DNA of 64,000 nucleotides from an uncultured Oscillospiraceae bacterium (lineage in GTDB: Bacteria > Bacillota > Clostridia > Oscillospirales > Ruminococcaceae): positions 71,364-135,363 of the forward strand of contig CAKSIT010000009.1 of the NCBI GenBank assembly GCA_934462925.1. Reading direction: 5' to 3'. Shown here piece by piece: positions 8,617-15,989 of this stretch. Each line of letters begins with the position of its first letter. Position 1 is the stretch's first letter. Made by a program: the position numbers and the translations under genes. The notes below the pieces were generated by a model. That model was not told the DNA's origin, did not search any database, and worked only from the letters and a program-made list of their open reading frames with translations.

Positions 8617-9489
8617 ATGAAAGCAGCACACATTATTTCAGCCATTGCGGCGGCAGCCGTAATGAGCGCGGCAGCCGTTCCCGCATTCGCGGCGGACGAG
8701 CAGGAGTATGTCGCATTCACCGCGATAAAGTCCACCATAGGACAGGGCTTTACGACAGAGCCCGTACTCGTTCCCATTTACGAGGGCGACACGGGTATTG
8801 ACGTTGTAAAGAGAGCCGCAGACGTGCAGGTTATTGAAAGCGACTACGGCGCGTACATCAACGCGTTCGCGGATACCGACCTCGGCACGGACGTTCCCGC
8901 GGAAATAACCGCGGTTTGCCCCGAAATGACGGGCAGAACCGCCGACGGATACCTTTCCGCGCTCGACTACACCGCCGAGAGCGGCTGGAGCTACTTTGTA
9001 AACGGCGAGTACGCGCAGGTTGGCATTGCCGACTATCAGCCGCAGGACGGCGACGTTCTGGAGTTCCGCTTTACCGTATACGGCTACGGCGCGGACCTTG
9101 GCGTTGACAACAGCTCGTGGGGCGGCGCGGCTGCTCTTGTCGAGCCTGTTGACGCTTCGCAGCTCATTCTCGCGTGCGCGCAGACCGAGGACAAGGAATC
9201 CCCCGCTTACGTTGCGGCTATGGAAGTTCTCGCAGAATACGGCGCTGCGCAGGACGATATAGACAACGCCGTTGGCGGCCTTATGGCGGGCGACGTTGAC
9301 TTTCTCACGAACGAGTCCGACGAAACGTCCGACGAAACCGCCGATACGGCGGATACCGCGAACGCGGCTACCGCAGAAGCTCCCGCGGACGACAAGGGCA
9401 GCCCTGACACGGGCGTCGAGAGCCTTGCGGTGGTTTTCGGAATAAGCGTGCTTGCTTGCGGCGCTATCGCCCTTTCCAAGAAAAGATAA
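8617..9489 (+). CDS. Cell-wall-anchored DUF4430 protein, candidate cobalamin-binding
   Basis: 290 residues, first gene after the cobalamin riboswitch. Signal peptide at residues 1-26; one DUF4430 domain (transcobalamin C-terminal-like) at about 45-157 with the signature SGWSYFVNGEY and DGDVLEFRFT. A small helical segment follows (175-230), then an acidic Thr/Ala-rich linker. The tail has SPDTG (262-266), a hydrophobic stretch and KKR, the layout of a sortase substrate of the SPxTG type. It is therefore a wall-linked surface protein. GGAGG lies 12 bases before the ATG. Ligand binding is inferred from riboswitch control and domain family. Confidence 0.85.
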   Translation: MKAAHIISAIAAAAVMSAAAVPAFAADEQEYVAFTAIKSTIGQGFTTEPVLVPIYEGDTGIDVVKRAADVQVIESDYGAYINAFADTDLGTDVPAEITAVCPEMTGRTADGYLSALDYTAESGWSYFVNGEYAQVGIADYQPQDGDVLEFRFTVYGYGADLGVDNSSWGGAAALVEPVDASQLILACAQTEDKESPAYVAAMEVLAEYGAAQDDIDNAVGGLMAGDVDFLTNESDETSDETADTADTANAATAEAPADDKGSPDTGVESLAVVFGISVLACGAIALSKKR

Positions 9490-11187
9490 GTGAAACGTAT
9501 TTTACTTGCGGTCTGCGCGGCGCTCACAATGGCGGCGCAGGCCGCTTTGCCGTTTTCGGGCGGATATTGCGGCGCGGCGCGCGCGGCAGAGTACGTGCAG
9601 CCCGCCGCGCATAGCCTGTCCCAAGCGGACGGCATTCTCGGCTATTTCGCGCAAAAGCGCGGCGGCGAGCTTTTCGCGGGGCTTTCCTTCGGCGAGAACG
9701 ACCGCGCCGCAATCTGCTATATGCGCCTTTACGGCGCGGACGGCGCGCAGGCGTACCTTGCAGACGTTGAAAGCGCGGCGCGCGCGCTCATGCGCTCTGA
9801 GAGCTTTGTAAGACCCACCGAGCTTCAGCGCGCGGCGGTAGCTCTTTCTGCGGGAGGAGGCTGTCCGCAGGACATAGTAAACGCCGCCGCCTACGGCAAC
9901 CCCGACCTTGACAGGCAGGGGCTTAACGCGTGGATATGGGCGCTTATCGCCGCGAACTGCTCCGCGCTTGAAGCGCAGGACGGCGCGTTAAACGCGCGGC
10001 AGAGCTTAGCGCAGGAGATAATATCGCGGCAGCTTGAGGACGGCGGCTTCGCCTTTTCGGGCAGCGCCGCAGACGCGGACATGACCGCCGCCGCTATATA
10101 CGCCTTAGCGCCGCTCTCGGCGGACGAGCAGGCTGCTGCGGCGCTCAAACGTGCGGAAGCAAAACTAAGAGCCTTACAGCAGCCCTCGGGCGCGTTCTGC
10201 TCTATGGGCGCGGAAAACTGCGAAAGCACCGCGCAGGCAATAATAGCGCTCGCGGCGCTCGGGTATGACGAAAGCGACGGCGCGATAAGCGCTGCCATAA
10301 CAGCTCTCGCGGAATACGCGCGCGGCGGCGGCTACGCCCACCTGCCAAACGGCGAGGTAAACGCGCTTGCTTCCTCGCAGGCGCTTGAAGCGTTCACCGC
10401 GCTTGCGCTCGCGGGGCGCGGAGAGCGGCTCTACGATAAGCCGGCTTTACAAGCTGCGGAAAGCGGGAGCGCGGAATCCCCCGAAAGCGAACAAAGCGCG
10501 CAACCCTCGCAGACAGCGACAATACCGCAGGACGTGACGGGCGAAACGCCCGAATCCACGGAAGCCTTGCAGCAAGCGCCCCGCATTACGGGCTTTACAA
10601 TAAAGTTTATCATCTGCGTTTTCTGCGGGGCGGCGGGGGCGGCGCTGCTTGTTGCGGCGCTTGTTAAAAAGAACCGCGCCGCAGCGGTTTTCGGGGCGCT
10701 TTTCGCCGCGGCGGCGGGGCTTGTGTGGCTGCTTGACATAAAAACGGCGGACGAGTACTACGCCCGTAGCGCGCCCGAGGGCGACATCACCGTTACGGTG
10801 CTTGCGGAATGCGCCGCGGCGCTCGACAACATGGAGAGCATAGACGAGCGCGTGAACACCGCGGATGTAATCCCCGCAGACGGCGTTGTGATAGCGTACT
10901 GCGAGGCTTCGCTGCCCGAGGGCGCTACTGCGTACGACGCGCTTACGCTTGCGGCACGGCGGCAAAAGGTGCGCGTGGACGGCAGCGGCACGGTATACGG
11001 CGTGTATGTAAGCGCTATAGGGCATATAGCGGAGTTCGGCTTCGGGGACATGAGCGGGTGGCTGTACAGCGTAAACGGCGAATACCCCGAGGTGTCCTGC
11101 GGGGAATACAGGCTTCACGACGGCGACGCCGTGGAATTTCACTACACCTGCGGCTACGGCGCGGGAATGGAGGCTGCAAATGACTAA
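9490..11187 (+). CDS. Transcobalamin-like membrane protein: alpha-toroid plus DUF4430
   Basis: 565 residues. Signal peptide at 1-33; alpha-helical toroid of the terpene cyclase/prenyltransferase fold at about 40-310 (motif QLEDGGFAFSG near 181-191). A Ser/Pro/Glu linker follows (320-365), then two membrane helices (about 368-391 and 397-416) and a C-terminal DUF4430 domain (about 474-557, SGWLYSVNGEYPE, DGDAVEFHYT). Vertebrate intrinsic factor and transcobalamin have the same order, an alpha6-alpha6 barrel then a beta domain that clamp cobalamin between them. GTG start directly after the stop of the previous gene, with only a weak site, so translation is probably coupled. Under the riboswitch. 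The cobalamin role is inferred. Confidence 0.82.
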   Translation: MKRILLAVCAALTMAAQAALPFSGGYCGAARAAEYVQPAAHSLSQADGILGYFAQKRGGELFAGLSFGENDRAAICYMRLYGADGAQAYLADVESAARALMRSESFVRPTELQRAAVALSAGGGCPQDIVNAAAYGNPDLDRQGLNAWIWALIAANCSALEAQDGALNARQSLAQEIISRQLEDGGFAFSGSAADADMTAAAIYALAPLSADEQAAAALKRAEAKLRALQQPSGAFCSMGAENCESTAQAIIALAALGYDESDGAISAAITALAEYARGGGYAHLPNGEVNALASSQALEAFTALALAGRGERLYDKPALQAAESGSAESPESEQSAQPSQTATIPQDVTGETPESTEALQQAPRITGFTIKFIICVFCGAAGAALLVAALVKKNRAAAVFGALFAAAAGLVWLLDIKTADEYYARSAPEGDITVTVLAECAAALDNMESIDERVNTADVIPADGVVIAYCEASLPEGATAYDALTLAARRQKVRVDGSGTVYGVYVSAIGHIAEFGFGDMSGWLYSVNGEYPEVSCGEYRLHDGDAVEFHYTCGYGAGMEAAND

Positions 11188-11350
11188 CTGCGACGACTGC
11201 GTAAACTATGTGTACGACGAGTACTGCGAGTGCTGGGTGTGCCTTGTCAACCTTGACGAGGACGAGATGTACCGCTTTATGAGCGGCACAAACGACAACT
11301 GCCCATACTACAGCTCAGACGACGAGTATGCTATAGCGAGAAAGCAATAA
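11180..11350 (+). CDS. DUF6472-type small Cys-rich protein
   Basis: A 56-residue acidic protein starting MTNCDDCVNYVYDEYC and containing the conserved LDEDEMYRFMSG and CPYY segments, which I recognise as the DUF6472 family of clostridia. Two CxxC-like pairs suggest metal binding. Its ATG lies inside the end of the preceding gene (8-base overlap), so it is the third gene of the riboswitch operon. No signal peptide; role unknown. Confidence 0.78.
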   Translation: MTNCDDCVNYVYDEYCECWVCLVNLDEDEMYRFMSGTNDNCPYYSSDDEYAIARKQ

Positions 11351-11354
11351 AAAA

Positions 11355-11383
11355 GCGCGCTGCAGGTTACGTTCCGCAGCGCT
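11355..11383. terminator. Left copy of a duplicated terminator hairpin
   Basis: Stem GCGCTGC/GCAGCGC preceded by an A-tract (T-run on the minus strand). The hairpin at 11578-11611 is nearly the same and carries the T-run for the plus strand. A structured repeat separates them. Confidence 0.7.
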
Positions 11384-11577
11384 CTGAGACCGTCGAAAAA
11401 CCCCCATACGGGGGTTTTCCGCCGAAACATCCGCACTGCGCGCACGGTTGCGTAAGCGCAGCGTCGCGTACACACTTGTGCGGATAGAAGTGTTTTTTGC
11501 CTCGGGAAGCCCGAGGCAAAAAAGTTATTTCAAAGCCCGCATACGCAGGCAAAAATGACTTTTTCGACAGACTGAGA
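11384..11577 (+). repeat. Structured dispersed repeat, copy 2
   Basis: Long form, about 190 bp. GTCGAAAAA (11392-11400) pairs with TTTTTCGAC (11560-11568). Compared with copy 1 it has about 40 extra bases in the loop of the ATCCGCAC stem and an extra small hairpin (AAGCCCGC...GCAGGC) near the right end. Confidence 0.85.
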
Positions 11578-11611
11578 GCGCTGCGGGTCACGTTCCGCAG
11601 CGCGCTTTTTT
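11578..11611. terminator. Right copy of the duplicated terminator hairpin
   Basis: Stem GCGCTGC/GCAGCGC followed by six T at 11606-11611. The T-run overlaps the stop codon of the convergent carboxypeptidase gene. Confidence 0.75.
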
Positions 11612-12773
11612 ACATTCGTATAAGCTCCGCCAGTATTAACCCAAGGCTTCGCCAGAAGCCCATTCGCGGCACTTCTTCCTTTGCCACGATATCCGAGCGG
11701 TAGACCTCCACGCCGTCAAGCGTAACGAGGTACTCCCCGAGGAACTGCCCCTTTTCAACGGGCGCTTCAAGCTCCTCGACAAACGTGTATTCATATTCTA
11801 CAGCGGCGGCCCTGCCCTTTTTTATCACGCAGCGCCCGCCGCTTTGCTTTATCACGGGCAGCGCTTCGTCCGCTGCGCCGCGCGTTACCTTTATCGGTAC
11901 AAGCTTTGCGCGGTCGGTCTGCGGCGTGAACAGCTCGAAGCTCTCAAAGCCGTAGTCGAGCAGCTCCTCCGCCGAGGAAAAGCGCTCGTCGTCGTCCGCG
12001 CAGCCAAGCTCCACCGCCACAAGGCGCATTTCGCCGCGCTGCGCGCATACCGTAAGGCAGCAGCCCGCGCCGTCGGTCGTTCCCGTTTTGCCGCCGACTA
12101 TGCCGTCGTAATAGCGCACAAGCTTGTTTGTGTTGACAAGCTGCGTTTCGCCGCCGCGCAGGTAATCAAGCCACGTTAAAAACCACCCGCGCAGCACCTC
12201 GTGCTTCATAAGCTCCGCCGTAACAACGGCTATGTCGCGCGCGGTGGAATAATGCCCCTTTGCGTCGAACCCCACGCAGCCTGTGTAGCGCGTGTTCTTC
12301 ATGCCAAGCTCCCGCGCGCGCTTGTTCATAAGCTTTACGAACTGCGCTTCGCTGCCCGCGGTATGCTCCGCAAGGGCTATGCACGCGTCGTTCGCAGAGC
12401 TTATTATAACCGCCTCGATAAGCTCCGCCACCGTCATCTCCTCGCCCGCTTCAAGCCATATCACAGAGCCCTCCGCGCCGCCCGCCGCAGCCGAGGCTTT
12501 CACCTTTTCGTCAAGCGAAAGCTCGCCGCTCTCCAGCATTTCCGCCCAGATAAGAAGCGCAGTAGCCTTTGTTATGCTCGCCATAGGCACGCGCGCGTCC
12601 GCGTTGCGCTCGTAAAGCACCTGCCCCGTTCCCGCCTCCATAAGAAGCTCAGCGCGCACGGGCGCTTCCTGCGGCGCTGATTCCTGCGTTTGCGCACGAG
12701 CCGCCGTAAGCGGCACAGCCGCGCAGAGTACCGCGCACACAAGCCTTTTTATCGTCAGCATTATATTCTTCAT
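11610..12773 (-). CDS. D-alanyl-D-alanine carboxypeptidase (DacF/PBP5 type)
   Basis: Low-molecular-weight penicillin-binding protein that trims the terminal D-Ala from peptidoglycan stem peptides outside the membrane. 387 residues. Signal peptide at 1-27; the three serine peptidase motifs are SITK (66-69), SAN (126-128) and KTG (229-231). A C-terminal beta domain follows (about 270-360), and the tail ends in an amphipathic, hydrophobic segment typical of membrane attachment. It starts 13 bases after the stop of the permease gene, with AGGTG before the ATG, so it is the last gene of a three-gene operon. Confidence 0.93.
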   Translation of the reverse strand: MKNIMLTIKRLVCAVLCAAVPLTAARAQTQESAPQEAPVRAELLMEAGTGQVLYERNADARVPMASITKATALLIWAEMLESGELSLDEKVKASAAAGGAEGSVIWLEAGEEMTVAELIEAVIISSANDACIALAEHTAGSEAQFVKLMNKRARELGMKNTRYTGCVGFDAKGHYSTARDIAVVTAELMKHEVLRGWFLTWLDYLRGGETQLVNTNKLVRYYDGIVGGKTGTTDGAGCCLTVCAQRGEMRLVAVELGCADDDERFSSAEELLDYGFESFELFTPQTDRAKLVPIKVTRGAADEALPVIKQSGGRCVIKKGRAAAVEYEYTFVEELEAPVEKGQFLGEYLVTLDGVEVYRSDIVAKEEVPRMGFWRSLGLILAELIRM

Positions 12774-12786
12774 GTCACACCTCGCC

Positions 12787-13965
12787 TTACGTCCGCAAAG
12801 CCTCTACAGGCGGCAGAGAAGCCGCCTTGTACGCAGGGTACGCCCCGAATACCGCGCCGATAAGCGCCGCCGCTGCAATGGATACGCCAAGCGCCGCCAT
12901 GTCGGGGATAAACGCGACTCCCGCCGCCATACAGCCCACCGCCGCCACGGCAAGCCCCGCCGCCGCGCCCGCAGCGCTGCCCATCACCGCAAGCGCCACG
13001 CTCTCCGACAGAAACTCCGCGCAGATGTCGCGTTTTTTCGCGCCTATGCTCTTTTTTATGCCTATCTCGCGCGTGCGCTCGCCCACGCTCATCATCATTG
13101 TCGTCATTACGGATATGCCCGACACCACGAGCGATATGCCCGCGACCAGCGAAAGCGACGTTGTAACGGTTGAAAGAATGCTGTCGAGCTGGCTTTTCTG
13201 CGAGAGAAGATTGTTGCAGGTGTAGCCGTCCGTGTGGCCGTTTATTTTGTTAAGCTCGCCCGTTATCTCGTCCACTATACCGCTGCTGCCGTCCGCGTCC
13301 GCAAGCTTTACGGCTATCCTGTCGTAGGTGGTGCGCCCGCAGAGCGACTGCATGGTGGTTATCGGTATATACATGAACCCCGGCATGATGTTCGAGAGCA
13401 TTCCCTGCAATGAGGAAAGCCCAGATTTCGCAACGCCTATTATCTCGAAGTCGTGATAGCGCCCGCCGAGGAAAATGCTTATGTTCTTGCCCACAACGTT
13501 GCTTCTGCCGTAGGTTTCAAGCGCGAATTTCTCGTCGATAACGCACACCCTGAGCCGCGCGGCGTCGTCGGAGTTGTTGACGAGCCGCCCGTGCTGCGCG
13601 CGCAGGGATATGAGCCTGTCCGCGCTCCTGTCAACGCCCCATACGTAGCAGTCAAGCCGCCTGCCTATCATCTTGGACTGCGTCATGCTCGACATAAGCG
13701 GCATTACGTCGCTTACGCCGCTTACGGCGCGCACCGCAGTCAGGTCGTCGTCCGTAAGCGCTACTGAAACGCTGTTCTCCGCAGGCTGCACAAGCAGCGT
13801 GTCCACGCCCATTGTTATAAGCGTGCTGCTTACCTTTGCCGTACCCGCAGCGCCTACCGCGGATATCACCACCACCGAAAAAACGCCTATCGCAATGCCC
13901 GCCATTGTAAGCAGCGAGCGCGTGCGGCTGCGGAATATATTCGATACTGCCTTGATGAACGTCAT
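12787..13965 (-). CDS. MacB/FtsX-like ABC transporter permease
   Basis: 392 residues with the MacB layout: one N-terminal membrane helix (about 18-40), a large extracytoplasmic MacB core domain (45-260), then three helices forming the FtsX domain (about 275-390) with GERTREIGIKKSIGAKKRDI between them. The start at 13965 is preferred because GGAGGGG lies six bases upstream; an earlier in-frame ATG at 13989 lacks such a site. The periplasmic-adaptor-like gene is upstream and a carboxypeptidase downstream. No ATP-binding subunit is encoded next to it, so the ATPase must be elsewhere. Confidence 0.87.
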   Translation of the reverse strand: MTFIKAVSNIFRSRTRSLLTMAGIAIGVFSVVVISAVGAAGTAKVSSTLITMGVDTLLVQPAENSVSVALTDDDLTAVRAVSGVSDVMPLMSSMTQSKMIGRRLDCYVWGVDRSADRLISLRAQHGRLVNNSDDAARLRVCVIDEKFALETYGRSNVVGKNISIFLGGRYHDFEIIGVAKSGLSSLQGMLSNIMPGFMYIPITTMQSLCGRTTYDRIAVKLADADGSSGIVDEITGELNKINGHTDGYTCNNLLSQKSQLDSILSTVTTSLSLVAGISLVVSGISVMTTMMMSVGERTREIGIKKSIGAKKRDICAEFLSESVALAVMGSAAGAAAGLAVAAVGCMAAGVAFIPDMAALGVSIAAAALIGAVFGAYPAYKAASLPPVEALRT

Positions 13966-13978
13966 TTCTGCCCCTCCG

Positions 13979-14920
13979 CTATTCGTCAAGCCTGATGTAG
14001 CTGCGCCCCTCTATTTCCTCGGGAGAGGCGAACACCATGTCCCCCGCCTTTATGCCGCGCCGCACCTCTGTCCCGTCCGAAAACTCCGCGCCCGTGAATA
14101 TGCCGCGCCGCACCGCCTCGCCGTTTTCGTAAACGTACACGAACTCGCCCGCGTCGTCCTGCCCTATGGCCTCGTAGGGCAGCACGCAAATCTGCCGCGG
14201 CTCGTCAAGCTGCACGCTTATTTCCGCTGAAAGCCCCGAGCGCAGCCGCTCGTCCGCGCTGTCGGGCAGCACGGTCACGTCAACCACCGTTTCAAGCACC
14301 GCGCCGTTGTACTCGCAGCGCGCAGCAGACGCTATGTGCGCCACCGTCCCCGAAAACACCTCGTCGGGGTACGCCGCGCAGGTGAACATAACGCGCTGCC
14401 CCTCGCGCACGCCCGCAATGTCGCGCTCGCTTATTGCGGCGGTAACGGCAAGTGTGTCGCTCGCGGCAAGAGTCGCTATGCTGTAGCCGCTCTCCACCGC
14501 CGCGCCGTTGCCCGCCGTGGAAATCACCCTGCCCGAGCAGTCCGCAACCACCTCGGACGGGATAAGCGAAACCGCCGTTGAAAGGTTCGCCGCCGCCACC
14601 GCAAGCTGCGACACCTGCCCCAAGCTCTCTATCATGGAAGCCGTAGCGTCCCTGTCAACGCTCGCTATCCTGTCGCCCGCCGTCACCTCGTCCCCCTCGG
14701 ACACGTAAAAGCGCCCGATAACAAGCGGCATTACGCTCGTCACGTCGCTCTGCGAGAGGTACGCAAGGCTTCCGCGCCCGTCCGCTGTGGCGCAGTAGCT
14801 TCTTGTCGCGGCGCAGAGCGTTTTTGAAACCGGTACGGCGCTCTCGGCGGCCTTAGGGAGCGCTCCTGCCAGAAATGCTGTAACTGCGCACACGCCAAGC
14901 ACCGCAGCTGCTCTTTTCAT
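13979..14920 (-). CDS. HlyD/MacA-like efflux adaptor protein
   Basis: 313 residues. An N-terminal signal or anchor helix is followed by a lipoyl/barrel-sandwich hybrid region (RFYVSEGDEVTAGDRIASVD, about 70-90) split by a short helical hairpin, then beta-barrel and membrane-proximal domains. In Gram-positives such adaptors link MacB-like permeases to secretion of peptides or lipids. ATG 14920 is chosen, with AAAGGA nine bases upstream. First gene of the operon with the permease and the carboxypeptidase. Substrate unknown. Confidence 0.83.
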   Translation of the reverse strand: MKRAAAVLGVCAVTAFLAGALPKAAESAVPVSKTLCAATRSYCATADGRGSLAYLSQSDVTSVMPLVIGRFYVSEGDEVTAGDRIASVDRDATASMIESLGQVSQLAVAAANLSTAVSLIPSEVVADCSGRVISTAGNGAAVESGYSIATLAASDTLAVTAAISERDIAGVREGQRVMFTCAAYPDEVFSGTVAHIASAARCEYNGAVLETVVDVTVLPDSADERLRSGLSAEISVQLDEPRQICVLPYEAIGQDDAGEFVYVYENGEAVRRGIFTGAEFSDGTEVRRGIKAGDMVFASPEEIEGRSYIRLDE

Positions 14921-15056
14921 ATCAATCAATCCTTTCAGAACGTTATGCAGCCCACGCAGGCGCGGTGCTGACCTCCTTTATTGTTGTAGTTTTGGGCGCG
15001 CTTTATTCCGCGTTTTTTATTTTTCGGGGAATTTTTGTCGCAGAGGAAATTTACCC
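14921..15056. other. Intergenic region upstream of the adaptor operon
   Basis: Left part of a 397-base gap between divergent genes. It contains an AAAGGAGG-like stretch on the minus strand without a usable start codon, and T-rich sequence. I could not assign a promoter for the adaptor operon with confidence. Confidence 0.4.
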
Positions 15057-15085
15057 TTGAAATCTATGAGAATTTGTGGTATACT
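15057..15085 (+). promoter_or_regulatory. Promoter of pyrE
   Basis: TTGAAA (15057-15062), 17-bp spacer, TATACT (15080-15085). The expected start of transcription (about 15092) lies just before structured repeat copy 3, so that repeat would form the mRNA leader. Confidence 0.85.
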
Positions 15086-15095
15086 ATAAATGTGA

Positions 15096-15273
15096 AACCG
15101 TCGAAAACCCCCATACGGGGGTTTCCGCCGCAACATCCGCACTGCGCGCACGGTTTGACGACAGGTCGTCAAACCGCACACTTGCGCGGATAGAGGAGTT
15201 TTTTACCTCGGGAAGCCCGAGGTAAAAAAGTTATTATAAAGCCCGCTTACGCGGGTGAAAAAACTTTTTGGCA
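15096..15273 (+). repeat. Structured dispersed repeat, copy 3, in the pyrE leader
   Basis: Long form, about 178 bp, with the same C/G-run, ATCCGCAC and CCTCGGG hairpins and the GCCCGC/GCGGGT hairpin. The right end is diverged (TTTTTGGCA instead of TTTTTCGAC). The loop of the ATCCGCAC stem holds a separate TTTGACGAC/GTCGTCAAA inverted repeat not seen in the other copies. Unlike them, it is not flanked by terminator hairpins. Confidence 0.82.
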
Positions 15274-15317
15274 AATAATATGTGCGGGAGCTTTGCTTTC
15301 GCGGAGGGAGAAAATAT

Positions 15318-15974
15318 ATGACCTATAAAGAAGGCTTTATCAAATTCATGGCCGACAGCGGCGTGCTTAAGTTCGGCGAGTTTACGCTTAAAAGCGGCAG
15401 ACTTGCGCCCTACTTTATAAACGCGGGAAACTATAAGACCGGCGCGCAGCTTCTTAAGCTCGGCGAGTTTTATGCAGAGTGCATTCACGACAACGGCCTT
15501 AAGCCCCAGACCCTTTTCGGACCTGCGTACAAGGGCATTCCGCTTTCTGTGGCGGCGGCTACCGCGCTCTACAGCAAGTTCGGCATGGACGTTAACATAA
15601 GCTTTGACCGCAAGGAAGTAAAGGACCACGGCGAGGGCGGTATGTTCGTTGGCAAGACCCCCGAGGACGGCGAGAAAATCGTTATCATCGAGGACGTTAT
15701 GACATCGGGCAAGGCGCTGCGCGAGGTTCTCCCCAAGCTTAACGGCGCGGCTAAGGTTGACATAGAGGGCATGGTTATAACCGTTGACCGCATGGAAAAG
15801 GGGCTTAACTCCGACAAGAGCGCCGTGCAGGAGGTTTACGAGGAGTTCGGCGTTAAGGTATGCTCGATAGTCACCATAAACGACATTATTGACGCGCTTG
15901 AAAACGGCGTTATCCCCGGCGGCGAGTATGTCGGCAAGATGAAGGAATACAGAAAGACCTACGGTGTAGGCTGA
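15318..15974 (+). CDS. pyrE: Orotate phosphoribosyltransferase
   Basis: Makes orotidine 5'-phosphate from orotate and PRPP in pyrimidine synthesis. 218 residues. The PRPP-binding loop IVIIEDVMTSGKA is at about 121-133, with FDRKEVKDHGEGG upstream as the mobile catalytic loop. GGAGGGAG sets the ATG at 15318; a longer frame upstream has no site. No other pyr genes are adjacent. The leader holds a structured repeat, which could affect expression. Confidence 0.95.
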   Translation: MTYKEGFIKFMADSGVLKFGEFTLKSGRLAPYFINAGNYKTGAQLLKLGEFYAECIHDNGLKPQTLFGPAYKGIPLSVAAATALYSKFGMDVNISFDRKEVKDHGEGGMFVGKTPEDGEKIVIIEDVMTSGKALREVLPKLNGAAKVDIEGMVITVDRMEKGLNSDKSAVQEVYEEFGVKVCSIVTINDIIDALENGVIPGGEYVGKMKEYRKTYGVG

Positions 15975-15989
15975 TAAGGAGAGATAGCA

